Notes: generated by a model not told the origin, from the letters alone. DNA of 64,000 nt from CBDFKK01 sp965248815 (GCA_965248815.1 CBDFKK010000001.1:1-64000), one strand, 5' to 3'; positions 17,558-26,330 are shown, numbered from the stretch's first letter. Translations and numbers: made by a program.

Positions 17558-17872
17558 TCAAATTCGTTCAGCAATGATGAGAACGGCCGCGAGCCACAGG
17601 GGCAGAAACAAAATCATTCCAACTGCCATTCGCGCAGCGACGAAACGGCGAAATTTCGACCGGCGTCGGTTGTGACCCCACGATCCGCGAGAGGCGGTGC
17701 GCAAAGCAACGTAATCGATATAGGCGTCGTGCAACCCTTGCTGGCTCTCTTGATCGAGCCCTTGATCGATTGTTTCTGCAACGCTGCGCGCTCGCTCCAA
17801 GAAAATTGCAAACGCTTTCTTTGTCGCGTCGCGTAAGTCTTGGTTGTCGGGGTCAGTCTGTTTGCCTGTCAT
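17558..17872 (-). CDS. Small hypothetical protein with one C-terminal TM helix
   Basis: 104 residues. A soluble, charged N-terminal part (about 1-70) is followed by an arginine-rich patch (NRRRSKFRRF) and one C-terminal TM helix (VGMILFLPLWLAAVLII), so it is likely a tail-anchored inner-membrane protein. Its start overlaps the end of the upstream DUF2842 gene by 20 bases, so the two are translationally coupled. I do not recognise the family. An upstream extension in the same frame overlaps DUF2842 entirely and is rejected. Confidence 0.65.
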   Translation of the reverse strand: MTGKQTDPDNQDLRDATKKAFAIFLERARSVAETIDQGLDQESQQGLHDAYIDYVALRTASRGSWGHNRRRSKFRRFVAARMAVGMILFLPLWLAAVLIIAERI

Positions 17873-18101
17873 CAACAAAGTCTCCTTCGGTTTCCGCCAC
17901 CGCATCCGGCTTGTGAATCCAAACGAGCAAGGCGCGGGCCGGTAAAGCCCAGATAGTTCCTGCGATGACATAGTACAAGAGTTCGATGAACCAATTGTCG
18001 GGCAGAAACGAGGTCGCAACGTAGACGGCGCCAATCGTATAGACGATCAAACCGACGCATAGGATGAACATTCCAACGAATTTACGGGTTCTTACCGGCA
18101 T
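17853..18101 (-). CDS. DUF2842 membrane protein
   Basis: 82 residues with two TM helices (about 8-29 and 36-56). The start (PVRTRKFVGM) and the segment ELLYYVIAGTIWALPARALLVWI are typical of DUF2842, a small family nearly confined to Alphaproteobacteria. Function is not known. It is divergent from heme A synthase with a 130-base gap. Confidence 0.85.
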   Translation of the reverse strand: MPVRTRKFVGMFILCVGLIVYTIGAVYVATSFLPDNWFIELLYYVIAGTIWALPARALLVWIHKPDAVAETEGDFVDDRQTD

Positions 18102-18191
18102 TATTTGAGCTTTCGCGGTACGGCGGAGAGCGGCCGGCAGGGACCCATTCGTCCGCCTGCGACGGCTTGTCAGCGTTTCAATTCTCCTCTA

Positions 18192-18203
18192 TGTGATATC
18201 ACA
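18192..18203. promoter_or_regulatory. 12-bp palindrome TGTGATATCACA upstream of ctaA
   Basis: A perfect dyad sits 28 bases before the ctaA start, in the divergent gap with DUF2842. It resembles CRP/GntR-type half-sites (TGTGA/TCACA) but with a spacer of two bases, shorter than a CRP site. An operator overlapping the ctaA promoter is an inference. Confidence 0.35.
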
Positions 18204-18231
18204 CTTGGAGCAACATCCGAGGTGGGGTCCC

Positions 18232-19365
18232 ATGGCTGACCAGATGAGCGCCGGGCAATCGGCAGCTGCCCAGGGCACTTTAAAGGCCCGATATAACAGC
18301 ATTTTTCCGACCGAAGTCTCTGAACTCGCGCGCCGTCAGGTCGCGTTTTGGCTCATGGGAATTTGCCTGCTTGTGGTCGCGATGGTGCTTGTGGGCGGCG
18401 CCACGCGGCTGACCGACTCCGGTCTTTCGATTACCGAATGGAAACCCGTCACCGGAATGATTCCGCCACTCACCACCGCCGATTGGGAAGGGGAGTTCGC
18501 CAAGTACCAGCTCATTCCAGAGTACGAACAAATCAATGAGGGCATGAGTCTCGAAGAATTCAAATTCATCTATTGGTGGGAATGGGGTCACCGTCTCTTG
18601 GGCCGCTTGTTGGGCTTTGCCTTTCTCATCCCCTTCATTTGGTTTGCGACGGCGCGCAAAATCGAACGCGCGATGGTGCCCAAGCTTGTGATTATGTTTG
18701 CGCTCGGTGGGCTGCAAGGCTTTATCGGTTGGTACATGGTGCAAAGCGGATTGAGCGAGCGGGTCGACGTCAGTCAATACCGCTTGGCGCTCCACCTGGG
18801 CGCGGCGTTCTTTATTTTCGCTTACATCTTTTGGTCGGCATTGGATCTGTTGCGCTCGCCGTCTGCATTGCGCCCTGACATCGTCTCAATCGATCGATGG
18901 GCCAAGGCGCTGGCCGTTCTTGTCTTTGTACAGATTATACTGGGCGCATTTGTCGCCGGTCTCCATGCCGGCTGGTCGTACAATACGTGGCCACTCATGG
19001 ATGGGGGCATCGTGCCTGGCGGCTATTTCTTTTTGAGCCCGTGGTACGTCAATTTCTTTGAAAACATTGCTACAGTTCAATTCAATCACCGCCTAGCCGG
19101 TTACGCGATTTTTGTCGTTGCTTGCATCATCCTTGCCCTGTCTCGCCGTGCGGCTTTATCCGCCGAGGCCGGGACGTTGCTCAATCTTCTGCTGGGAATG
19201 ATCCTTGTTCAAATCGGGCTGGGCGTGTGGACCTTGCTTGAGGTGGTGCCGTTGTGGCTGGCGCTGACCCATCAAGCCGGATCCGTGGTGGTGTTCACTG
19301 CAAGTTTGACCTTTGCGCACTATTTGCGACCATCAGACGCGGCGGCGCTCGCCGCTGCACGCTAA
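18232..19365 (+). CDS. ctaA: Heme A synthase (CtaA/Cox15)
   Basis: 377 residues from the ATG at 18232, which has GAGGTGGGG before it; a GTG at 18193 would overlap the palindrome. The enzyme oxidises the C8 methyl of heme O to the formyl of heme A for aa3-type cytochrome oxidase in the inner membrane. About eight TM helices are seen. The first loop carries GGATRLTDSGLSITEWKPV, and the four heme-ligating His positions are present in EWGHRLLGR, LALHLGAA, FNHRLAGY and LTHQAGS. The two His pairs on both halves mark the type 2 enzyme of alphaproteobacteria and mitochondria. It implies an aerobic respiratory chain with heme A. Confidence 0.95.
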   Translation: MADQMSAGQSAAAQGTLKARYNSIFPTEVSELARRQVAFWLMGICLLVVAMVLVGGATRLTDSGLSITEWKPVTGMIPPLTTADWEGEFAKYQLIPEYEQINEGMSLEEFKFIYWWEWGHRLLGRLLGFAFLIPFIWFATARKIERAMVPKLVIMFALGGLQGFIGWYMVQSGLSERVDVSQYRLALHLGAAFFIFAYIFWSALDLLRSPSALRPDIVSIDRWAKALAVLVFVQIILGAFVAGLHAGWSYNTWPLMDGGIVPGGYFFLSPWYVNFFENIATVQFNHRLAGYAIFVVACIILALSRRAALSAEAGTLLNLLLGMILVQIGLGVWTLLEVVPLWLALTHQAGSVVVFTASLTFAHYLRPSDAAALAAAR

Positions 19366-19419
19366 CCGGGATCTCACGGCGAGAGCCGAGCCCCTCATGG
19401 CCTTGCGGAGCAATTTCTA

Positions 19420-20337
19420 ATGGAGCGGCGCCCTCTTGGCGACACCAGCCTCGAGGTCTCGAGGTTAGGCTTCGGCTGTGCCGGCTATTGGGCGAAACCG
19501 ATTTTTTCAGAACGAGCTGCACTTGACATTGTCGCTGCCGCGCTCGATCACGGCATCAATTTTTTCGATACAGGCCCGAGCTATGCCGACGGCAACGCCG
19601 AACGACGTTTGGGTAAAGCGATTCTCAATTCCCCCCGACACGATCTCGTCATATCAACCAAAGTCGGCACGGTCACAGCGCGCCGGAGCAAGACCATAAA
19701 AGACTTCAGCGTGGCGGGCGTACGAGGCAGCGTTGAAGCGTCTCTGAAGCGTCTCAACTTGCAGCGCATCCCCGTTCTTCAGCTTCATGGAGCAAATCCT
19801 GGCGACATGACAGATGAACTTCACACTGAACTTGAGCACCTGAAAGACGACGGTCTGATCGGCCATGTCGGAATCAATAGTTTTCATCCTCGCTCAATCC
19901 AAATAGCGATTGAACTCCCGCTTTACGAAATCGTCATGTTCGATTTCAATGTGCTGCACGTCGACCGGAAAGCCCTAATTGAACGGCTAACGGCAAGCGG
20001 TAAGACTTTTGTCGCGTCCACACCTTTGGCGCGCGCGCTGTTTAGTAATGGGGTGTTTCGGCCCACATCATTGCGAAACATTTGGTATGCCATGAGAGCC
20101 TTGGCCGCCAACCGTGACGATCTAAAAAAGGCGCAGTCCTTCGACTTCTTGAATGACCTTGGCTCCATGTCCAGCGCCCAAGCCGCGCTGGCCTATGTCC
20201 TTGCTTTTGAACAGGTAACGAGCGCTGTGTTTAGCACGGCCTCGGTGCAACATTTGAAAGACAACATCCGAGCACTCGACTGCGAATTTCCTGAAAACAT
20301 TTTCTCCCAAATTGAAGCGGTCGATACGTTGGGCTAG
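19420..20337 (+). CDS. Aldo/keto reductase
   Basis: 305 residues. A TIM-barrel AKR with the catalytic tetrad visible as Asp50, Tyr55 (FFDTGPSYADG), Lys81 (STKVG) and His123 (LQLHGA). NAD(P)H-dependent reduction of an aldehyde or ketone is expected; substrate unknown. It follows ctaA by 54 bases and overlaps the stop of the convergent pstS gene by 4 bases. The C-terminal end matches AKRs of the L-fucose dehydrogenase/perakine-like group (AQAALAYVLAFEQVTSAVF). Confidence 0.9.
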   Translation: MERRPLGDTSLEVSRLGFGCAGYWAKPIFSERAALDIVAAALDHGINFFDTGPSYADGNAERRLGKAILNSPRHDLVISTKVGTVTARRSKTIKDFSVAGVRGSVEASLKRLNLQRIPVLQLHGANPGDMTDELHTELEHLKDDGLIGHVGINSFHPRSIQIAIELPLYEIVMFDFNVLHVDRKALIERLTASGKTFVASTPLARALFSNGVFRPTSLRNIWYAMRALAANRDDLKKAQSFDFLNDLGSMSSAQAALAYVLAFEQVTSAVFSTASVQHLKDNIRALDCEFPENIFSQIEAVDTLG

Positions 20338-21365
20338 GACCCGTCCCACACCTCCAAACCCGACACGCTTTCGCGCACTTGAGCCTGTTCATCGGGCGTT
20401 AGGGGAATAAGGCCTTTGTCCGAAAGATAGCCAAACTCTCCGATGGCATCGTCACTTACGAATTCGGCAACGAAATCTTCGATGCCGAGCACGACGGCGA
20501 TATGCTGCTTCTTAATATAAAAGTAGAGCGTTCGTGCAACTCCATAGTCGCTTGACGCGATATTTTCAAATGTCGGTTTAACACCGTCTACGGCGCTCCC
20601 CTTAAGTTGTGCAGAATTTTGGTCGAGAAAAGAGAATCCGAAAATGCCAATCGTATTGGAGTTTTGCACGAGCGTCTGAACAATGGCGTTGTCGTTTTCA
20701 CCCCCGTCGACCCAGGGACCGTCTTCTCGCAAAGTGTGGGCCGCAATTTTGAACGCGTCCTTATCGGCGCTCGAGAGATCCTGCAGGAGTTGGAATTCTT
20801 TGGCGCCTTTTTCCATGGCAATCTCAACAAAGGCGTCACGCGTACCGGACGTAGGCGGCGGACCGAACACTTCGATGCGCGCATCGGGCAAGCTTGAGTC
20901 GATTTCGCTCCATCGACGATATGGGTTTGCCACCAATTCGCCGCCGATCGGCACTTGTTTGGCCAGAGCCATAAATATTTGCTTGAGCGTCAGGTTGAGT
21001 GCCGGCCCGTCCTTTGAATTGGCCATGACGATGCCGTCAAAGCCGATTTTGATCTCGATAATTTCTGTGACGCCGTTCGCTTTGCACAGTTCGAATTCCG
21101 AACGTTTCATGCGCCGTGAGGCATTAGTAATGTCGGGGTATTCGGTACCAACACCTTGACAGAAGTCTTTGGCGCCGCCGCCGGTTCCGTTTTGCTCGAC
21201 GATGGGGGTTGGGTATGAAGTCTTGTTGCCGAACTGTTCGGCAACGGAAGATGAGAACGGGAAAACGGTGGAAGATCCAACGATACGAATATTGTCTCTG
21301 GCTGCCGCACTTCCGGTGGCCAGGACAACAGCGGCAACTAGAAGTGTCGTTGAAGTTTTTTTCAT
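20334..21365 (-). CDS. pstS: Phosphate-binding protein PstS
   Basis: 343 residues from the ATG at 21365 (AAAGGA eight bases upstream); a longer frame to 21422 lacks a site. A signal peptide (about 1-22) is followed by the PstS start RIVGSSTVFPFSS and by NGTGGGAKDFCQG and SRRMKRSEFE, the phosphate-binding loops. It captures phosphate in the periplasm for the PstCAB transporter, which is not in the window. It lies 84 bases downstream of the oprP-like porin on the same strand, so both are probably controlled by the Pho box at 23035. Confidence 0.93.
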   Translation of the reverse strand: MKKTSTTLLVAAVVLATGSAAARDNIRIVGSSTVFPFSSSVAEQFGNKTSYPTPIVEQNGTGGGAKDFCQGVGTEYPDITNASRRMKRSEFELCKANGVTEIIEIKIGFDGIVMANSKDGPALNLTLKQIFMALAKQVPIGGELVANPYRRWSEIDSSLPDARIEVFGPPPTSGTRDAFVEIAMEKGAKEFQLLQDLSSADKDAFKIAAHTLREDGPWVDGGENDNAIVQTLVQNSNTIGIFGFSFLDQNSAQLKGSAVDGVKPTFENIASSDYGVARTLYFYIKKQHIAVVLGIEDFVAEFVSDDAIGEFGYLSDKGLIPLTPDEQAQVRESVSGLEVWDGS

Positions 21366-21449
21366 TTGAACAATCCTTTTGCGATGAGGAAACTTGTTAG
21401 GATCGAGAAGCCGAGAAGGCACTCTGTAATCGATAACTTGACCGCCCAG

Positions 21450-22925
21450 CTACCAATCGACCTGCGCACGAACGGTCACGGTGTCGATGGTATTGTCAGC
21501 TGGTGTGCCCGAGACGATCGCTGAGTTGCCCGGAAAGCCGGCGAGCGCTTGAACCATATCGATGGGTGCATCAACATTGACGTGGGCGTAATTGACCATC
21601 AGTCTTGTATAGTTGTTCAAATGCCAATTGATGCCGGCGATGATGTAGCTTTGTTCGCCGCCAGAGATACCTACATCATTCAGGTCGAGCATGTCGTAGC
21701 GTACGGCGAGCTGCCAGGCTCCCAAACCGCCGTCATTGACCGGGTTCAATACTTTGACGCGACCGAAGGTGCCTTTATTGCCTTGATAAAGCCGTCGTTC
21801 GCCGGTGAGAAAGACGCTGGCGTCAACATACCAGCCGTAAAAGCTTGGATTTGCCATCCCAGGAATGTTCATGTCCGCCTTGACCCGGGCATATTCGGCC
21901 TGGACTGTCGCGGGTCCCCAGCCGGCCGCGACTTCGCCACCGAGAAAGAGATCGCTGTCCGCTGCAAAACTTCCCGTATTGACGAACCGCTCGCTCGAGA
22001 TGTGAGCGTGGGGACGTTGACGATACCTCGCCGTTCCAACATCATCGGAAATATCGCGGTAGCGGAATGAGCCGCCGACGTGAACGAACTTGTCATCGTC
22101 TAGAATGGGCGCGAAGGTGGCGCGGCCGGCGACGGTCCAGCCTTCGTCGAATGCAATGTCGGTGTTTAGGTTTTCGCCGAAACCTCCAAAACTTGCGCTC
22201 CAATTGTCGCCATTTGCGCTGACGCCCACGCCGGTTTGGCGCGAGAGCCCGAACGCATCGGTGAGTTGTGCGCGCTCGAGAAATGTAATGTAGCGCGAGC
22301 TCGTCAGCTCTTCGAGTGAGTTCGGCGTTTTGAATTGACCAATCTTGACGTCCGCCACATCCCAGACGCCGTTCCATTGAAGGTACGCATCAGTGATATT
22401 GACGTCGCCGCCTGCGAAATCGATCTCGAATTTGTACTTGGTCGAGCCCTTAATCAGGCCTTCGACTCCAAGGCGCGCCGTGCGGAACTCTGTCTTGTGA
22501 TCGTAAGGATCGACACTGCCTACCGCATCGAACATGCCGTCGTCATCGGTATCAACACCAAAGGGCAGGCCGGCATTGCCGTCCATGTAGCCATAGTCGG
22601 CGAATAGTCGGCCGAGGATTTTCATCTTCCATTTGCCGTCTTTGCTGGAAAACTCCGGTGCCCCTTTCCATTTGACGTTCACGTCCGGGCCATCGCTGTC
22701 GCCGGTGCCATTGCTGCTGGCTTTAGTGGCTTTGGCTTCCACTTGCTTTTGTTTCAATTCATCAAGCTGACTCTGCAACAGCAGTATTTGCCGTTGAAGA
22801 TCTTCAATTGCTTCGCAGCAATCGTCCCCCTTGCTTTGGGCCCAGGCCTTTCCAATCACCGGTGATGTGGCAATCGCAATCGCGGCTGTAGATGACAGGA
22901 GAAGCGTTTTCCCCCAATGGCTCAT
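21450..22925 (-). CDS. Phosphate-selective porin O/P family protein
   Basis: 491 residues from the ATG at 22925, with TTAGGGA upstream; the longer frame to 23009 would begin before this site. Signal peptide about 1-30 (KAWAQ). A short coiled coil (about 38-66, LQRQILLLQSQLDELKQKQ) follows, as in trimeric OprP-type porins, then a 16-strand-like barrel with FADYGYMDG, KFEIDFAGG, WNGVWDVADVKIGQFKTPNS and the terminal VRAQVDW with aromatic end. It is an outer-membrane anion channel for phosphate or polyphosphate. Upstream Pho box and downstream pstS support induction under phosphate limitation. Confidence 0.92.
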   Translation of the reverse strand: MSHWGKTLLLSSTAAIAIATSPVIGKAWAQSKGDDCCEAIEDLQRQILLLQSQLDELKQKQVEAKATKASSNGTGDSDGPDVNVKWKGAPEFSSKDGKWKMKILGRLFADYGYMDGNAGLPFGVDTDDDGMFDAVGSVDPYDHKTEFRTARLGVEGLIKGSTKYKFEIDFAGGDVNITDAYLQWNGVWDVADVKIGQFKTPNSLEELTSSRYITFLERAQLTDAFGLSRQTGVGVSANGDNWSASFGGFGENLNTDIAFDEGWTVAGRATFAPILDDDKFVHVGGSFRYRDISDDVGTARYRQRPHAHISSERFVNTGSFAADSDLFLGGEVAAGWGPATVQAEYARVKADMNIPGMANPSFYGWYVDASVFLTGERRLYQGNKGTFGRVKVLNPVNDGGLGAWQLAVRYDMLDLNDVGISGGEQSYIIAGINWHLNNYTRLMVNYAHVNVDAPIDMVQALAGFPGNSAIVSGTPADNTIDTVTVRAQVDW

Positions 22926-23034
22926 ATTGGTTTTCCCTAAAGTTAGTAATCCGAAACGACACTCTGACGCCCCGTTGTGTAAAGGCACGCCCCTAGTCAA
23001 CGCGGGCAAATTGGCTCCCGATCATTAAGTTCGT

Positions 23035-23063
23035 GTGACTGGTAAATGAAGGTTTTGTGACAG
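23035..23063 (-). promoter_or_regulatory. Pho box with three phased half-sites upstream of oprP-pstS
   Basis: Read on the minus strand, three heptamers CTGTCAC, CCTTCAT and CAGTCAC occur at exact 11-base steps (four-base spacers AAAA and TTAC). This matches the PhoB arrangement of direct CTGTCA-type repeats. It lies about 110 bases before the porin start. The site predicts PhoR-PhoB induction of the porin-pstS operon. Confidence 0.75.
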
Positions 23064-23150
23064 GCTACGAGCCCGAAAAACCCCGGGATACTAAGCGTAT
23101 TTAGCCTTGTTTATCGGCTTTCTTGGTGAGAGTGCGCGCAGCTGCGCCAA

Positions 23151-23978
23151 TCAACGATCGCGCCAGGTGGGATCGCGCTTTTCGAGGAACGCGGCGATTC
23201 CCTCGTCGGCATCTTCGGCCAACATGTTGCGCGTCATGACTTCACCGGTGTGAGCATAGGCATCCTTCAAATTCATGTCCGCTTGTTCGTAAAAAGCCTT
23301 CTTGCCGAGCGCCACCACGGCGTTTGACTTGGTGCCGATTTTTCGGGCGAGCGCGGCCACGGCATTTTGCAATTGGTCATGGGGAACCACCGAGTTCACC
23401 AAACCCAGCCGCTCGGCTTCCTCGGCGTTGATTGGTTCGCCGGTCATGAGCATTTCCATGGCTTTCTTGCGTCCGATATTGCGGCTGAGCGCCACCATGG
23501 GGGTTGAGCAAAACAAACCGATATTAATGCCGGGCGTGGCAAATTTTGCATTTTCGGCAGCGACCGCCAGGTCGCAGGTTGCCACCAATTGGCATCCCGC
23601 GGCCGTCGCAATGCCTTGGACTTCGGCAATGACTGGCTTGGGGCATTCGACGATAGAGATCATCATGTCGCCGCACAGGCGAAACAACCCCTGAAAAAAG
23701 CCGGCCCCGCCATCAGCCTCGTTCTGGTGTGTTTTAAGTTCTTTCAAATCGTGACCGGCACAAAACGCAGTGCCATTTGCAGCAATTACGGCCGTACGAA
23801 CGGCAGGGTCGGCACCGAGTTTTAAGACTTCTTCCCTGAGGCGCATCATCAGGTCAGTAGACAAGCAATTGCGCGTCTCCGGGCGGTTCAACATTAGCCG
23901 GCGAATACCGTCATGATCCGAGACTTGGAGTATTTCTGCTTCGCCTAAGCCCGTTTCTCTCGATTTGGCGGTGCTCAT
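23151..23978 (-). CDS. Enoyl-CoA hydratase/isomerase family protein
   Basis: 275 residues from the ATG at 23978; an ATG at 23990 directly abuts its GAGGG site and is the alternative. Crotonase fold: first oxyanion-hole segment FCAGHDLKELK and second IATAAGCQLVATCDLAVA, with the C-terminal trimerisation helix (RDPTWRDR end). The pattern is closest to the ECHDC3-like branch. It should act on CoA thioesters in fatty-acid or related degradation, but the usual catalytic Glu pair is not both obvious, so the exact reaction is uncertain. Single gene with no partners nearby. Confidence 0.88.
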   Translation of the reverse strand: MSTAKSRETGLGEAEILQVSDHDGIRRLMLNRPETRNCLSTDLMMRLREEVLKLGADPAVRTAVIAANGTAFCAGHDLKELKTHQNEADGGAGFFQGLFRLCGDMMISIVECPKPVIAEVQGIATAAGCQLVATCDLAVAAENAKFATPGINIGLFCSTPMVALSRNIGRKKAMEMLMTGEPINAEEAERLGLVNSVVPHDQLQNAVAALARKIGTKSNAVVALGKKAFYEQADMNLKDAYAHTGEVMTRNMLAEDADEGIAAFLEKRDPTWRDR

Positions 23979-24177
23979 TTGGCCCGGCATCCCTCAAATG
24001 TTGCCGCAAATCGCGGTCAAAGCGTTTGCGGTAATATAGTACCGCATATCTAACTCATTATGTTATTGGCGATTTTGCCGTCTTGTGTTGACTTAATGTC
24101 CACAATTCTCTACAACGCCGCCCGGCGCGTGTCGTAGCGAATTGGCCAGACTTTAGCGCCCGGGTGCGAGAGAAACT

Positions 24178-24642
24178 ATGAAAACATATTCGGCGAAAGC
24201 CTCGGAACTGGACAAGCGATGGCTCGTGATCGATGGCGAAGGGCTTGTGGTAGGCCGCTTGGCCGCTTTTATTGCGACCCGTCTGCGCGGTAAGCACAAG
24301 CCGTCTTTCACCCCTCATATGGATTGTGGTGACAACGTCATCGTCATCAATGCCGACAAGGTGGTATTCACCGGCCGCAAGTGGGCTGACAAGAAATATT
24401 ATTGGCACACGGGGTATCCCGGCGGCATCAAAGAACGCACGGCAAAGGCGGTGCTAGAGGGCAAGCATCCGGAACGGATTGTAATGAAAGCGGTTGAGCG
24501 CATGTTGCCGAGCGGACCGCTGGCGCGAAAACAAATGAGCCACTTGCGTGTCTATGCCGGTCCCGAACATCCTCATGAAGCTCAGTCACCGGATAAAATC
24601 GACGTCGGCGCACTCAATTCGAAGAATACAAGGACTGCCTAA
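24178..24642 (+). CDS. rplM: 50S ribosomal protein L13
   Basis: 154 residues. Conserved L13 landmarks: MKTYSAKASE, WLVIDGEGLVVGRLA, YYWHTGYPGGIK, ERIVMKAVERMLP and LRVYAGPEHPHEAQ. It is an early-assembly protein of the large subunit. The stop overlaps the rpsI start (TAATG), the conserved rplM-rpsI pair. A 185-base untranslated gap precedes it after the divergent enoyl-CoA hydratase gene, where a leader could sit. Confidence 0.98.
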   Translation: MKTYSAKASELDKRWLVIDGEGLVVGRLAAFIATRLRGKHKPSFTPHMDCGDNVIVINADKVVFTGRKWADKKYYWHTGYPGGIKERTAKAVLEGKHPERIVMKAVERMLPSGPLARKQMSHLRVYAGPEHPHEAQSPDKIDVGALNSKNTRTA

Positions 24643-25136
24643 TGGCTGAAGAAACCAAATCGCTCGAAGATCTTAAAGACGTGGTCGCCGAGTCGGGCGG
24701 GGCGGTGATTCCCGAGGTGCAGCTTGAACGCGAGCCGAAGATTGATGAACAGGGGCGTTCCTATGCAACCGGCAAACGCAAAGATGCGGTAGCACGGGTT
24801 TGGATCAAGCCAGGCTCAGGACGAATTACGGTCAATGGCCGGGATCAAGAAATCTATTTTGCGCGGCCGGTGTTGCGCATGATTCTGGCTCAGCCGTTGG
24901 TCGAGACGGACCGGCTGACGCAATTTGACGTTGTTTGCTCCGTCAAGGGCGGCGGTCTGTCGGGTCAAGCGGGCGCTGTGCGCCATGGGATCTCCAAGGC
25001 GCTATCGCTTTATGAGCCAAACCTAAGGCCCACGCTCAAAAAAGGCGGTTTCCTCACGCGCGATTCCCGTGTCGTCGAGCGTAAGAAATACGGTAGGCGC
25101 AAAGCCCGGCGCAGCTTCCAATTCTCCAAGCGCTAA
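24642..25136 (+). CDS. rpsI: 30S ribosomal protein S9
   Basis: 164 residues, longer than the 130 of E. coli because of an N-terminal extension of about 35 charged residues, usual in alphaproteobacteria. The core begins YATGKRKDAVARVWIKPGSG and ends with the P-site tail KYGRRKARRSFQFSKR, which contacts tRNA. It starts at the stop of rplM and is translated from the same message. An 8-bp inverted repeat (ACGTTTGC/GCAAACGT, 25136-25170) directly follows the stop but has no T-run. Confidence 0.98.
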   Translation: MAEETKSLEDLKDVVAESGGAVIPEVQLEREPKIDEQGRSYATGKRKDAVARVWIKPGSGRITVNGRDQEIYFARPVLRMILAQPLVETDRLTQFDVVCSVKGGGLSGQAGAVRHGISKALSLYEPNLRPTLKKGGFLTRDSRVVERKKYGRRKARRSFQFSKR

Positions 25137-25189
25137 CGTTTGCGCGTTCCTTGGGAGTTGCGGCAAACGTGAGTTAAACCAATTGCGCT

Positions 25190-25861
25190 TCAGACTGGTT
25201 TGACCACGCCTAAGAAGGCGAGGGCAAATAAGAGCGCCCATAAGAAGAGAGCGCCAACTTCTCCTTTTTTGCCCGCAGTAGATATCATGCGATTGCCCTC
25301 GTCGCGTTCTTGATCGTTGGCTAGTTTTTCAAAGCCTACACCCCACGCGGAAATGATCGTTCGCAAATAAACGCCAATTGCGACGACAAGCGCAAAGAAC
25401 ACCGCTTTAAGTGCGAGCCATGATGCAAAAAACGGTGCGTCTCCCAAAAGTGAGACCACACCCAAAGCTGCCATGCTTGCAATCACGGCATAGCGAAACC
25501 ACATATCGATCGTGCCCAATGGCCCGCGTGAGCCGGTATGACGCTGCAGGTGGACTGTCCACATAACACCCAGCCAAATCAAACAAAACGCCCAAATGAG
25601 GATCAGCTGCCAGCCGCTCATCTCGATTTGGCCTGACATGAACGAGAGTTGAAAACCCACCGGTAGGATAAGAATGAGACCCGTGCGCGGTCCCATATCG
25701 ATTAGCAAAGTCAATTCCAGAAACCTTCGGCGCTCATCAACGCCGAGATCGCTCCGAGCCACAAATCTGGCCGCATAAAACACGCCCAGATCTGCACCGA
25801 GCCAATAGACGAAGAGAAGGACATGGACATAGCGCCACAAATCATACGGATCGAAGCTCAT
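25190..25861 (-). CDS. Integral membrane protein, about six TM helices (CopD-like in appearance)
   Basis: 223 residues. Hydrophobic segments at about 10-30, 58-78, 85-105, 120-140, 145-168 and 200-220. The first helix carries VHVLLFVYWLGADLGVFYAARFV, with a His and a WxG pattern like the CopD/cytochrome b-type membrane family (quoted in parts: HVLLFVYWLGADLG). No function can be given from sequence. Its start is 50 bases from an FNR-like box, and it is divergent from feoAB, so an anaerobic or metal-related role is possible. Confidence 0.7.
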   Translation of the reverse strand: MSFDPYDLWRYVHVLLFVYWLGADLGVFYAARFVARSDLGVDERRRFLELTLLIDMGPRTGLILILPVGFQLSFMSGQIEMSGWQLILIWAFCLIWLGVMWTVHLQRHTGSRGPLGTIDMWFRYAVIASMAALGVVSLLGDAPFFASWLALKAVFFALVVAIGVYLRTIISAWGVGFEKLANDQERDEGNRMISTAGKKGEVGALFLWALLFALAFLGVVKPV

Positions 25862-25910
25862 TTCGGGCGAAATCCTCTGAAGTTCGGCGCGTCAATCTAT
25901 CGGTCACAAC

Positions 25911-25924
25911 TTGACATTGATCAA
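25911..25924. promoter_or_regulatory. FNR/FixK-type box TTGACATTGATCAA
   Basis: The sequence TTGAC-N4-ATCAA is one base from the FNR/Anr/FixK consensus TTGAT-N4-ATCAA. It lies between the divergent membrane protein (start 25861) and feoA (start 26076). Activation of feo by Fnr under low oxygen is known in enterics; assignment to either gene here is inference. Confidence 0.5.
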
Positions 25925-26040
25925 GTCTCCTCACGCCGGGCCTTGTTAAGAAGGGGTCGCAGTTAGCTTTGATTTTGGCTGAAATAGGCCGTTTGCCGAA
26001 TCTTATTAGCCAGGGGCCGTCCTGGGTATAGGGTCTAGTT

Positions 26041-26059
26041 GCAAATGATTATCATTTTT
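26041..26059 (+). promoter_or_regulatory. Fur box upstream of feoAB
   Basis: AAATGATTATCATTT is a 15-base perfect dyad apart from its centre, and matches the core of the Fur consensus (AATGATNATCATT). It ends 17 bases before the feoA start, a good place to block transcription when iron is sufficient. Confidence 0.82.
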
Positions 26060-26075
26060 GACAGAGTACAGAGCG

Positions 26076-26330
26076 ATGACAGGAAATAAGCAGAAGACGC
26101 TCGGCGATCTTGCCGCGGGAATGCGGGGCAGGATCCTTCGCATCGCTGGCCTCGGTCCAGACGCGTCCGAGCTTGAGCATCGCTTGCTGGAAATGGGTTT
26201 TGCAGAAGGTGATGAGGTCGAAGTCTTGCACCATGGGCCCGTCGGCCGCGACCCGATCGCCGTGAAAGTCTGCGGGCGGGTATTGGCCTTGCGCCGCGCC
26301 GAAGCGGCTGCGGTGGTCTTGAAGGGCTGA
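26076..26330 (+). CDS. feoA: Ferrous iron transport protein A
   Basis: 84 residues from the ATG at 26076; a TTG at 26058 would start inside the Fur box. The SH3-like FeoA fold is seen in LGDLAAGMRGRILRIAG, the ELEHRLLEMGFAEGDEVEVL core and the C-terminal DPIAVKVCGRVLALRRAEA strands. It is a small cytoplasmic partner needed for FeoB-driven Fe(II) uptake. FeoB starts six bases after its stop. Confidence 0.93.
   Translation: MTGNKQKTLGDLAAGMRGRILRIAGLGPDASELEHRLLEMGFAEGDEVEVLHHGPVGRDPIAVKVCGRVLALRRAEAAAVVLKG

Noticed and set aside
25136..25170. Terminator after rpsI
   Set aside because: The 8-bp inverted repeat has a 19-base loop and no T-run, so termination by it is not supported.
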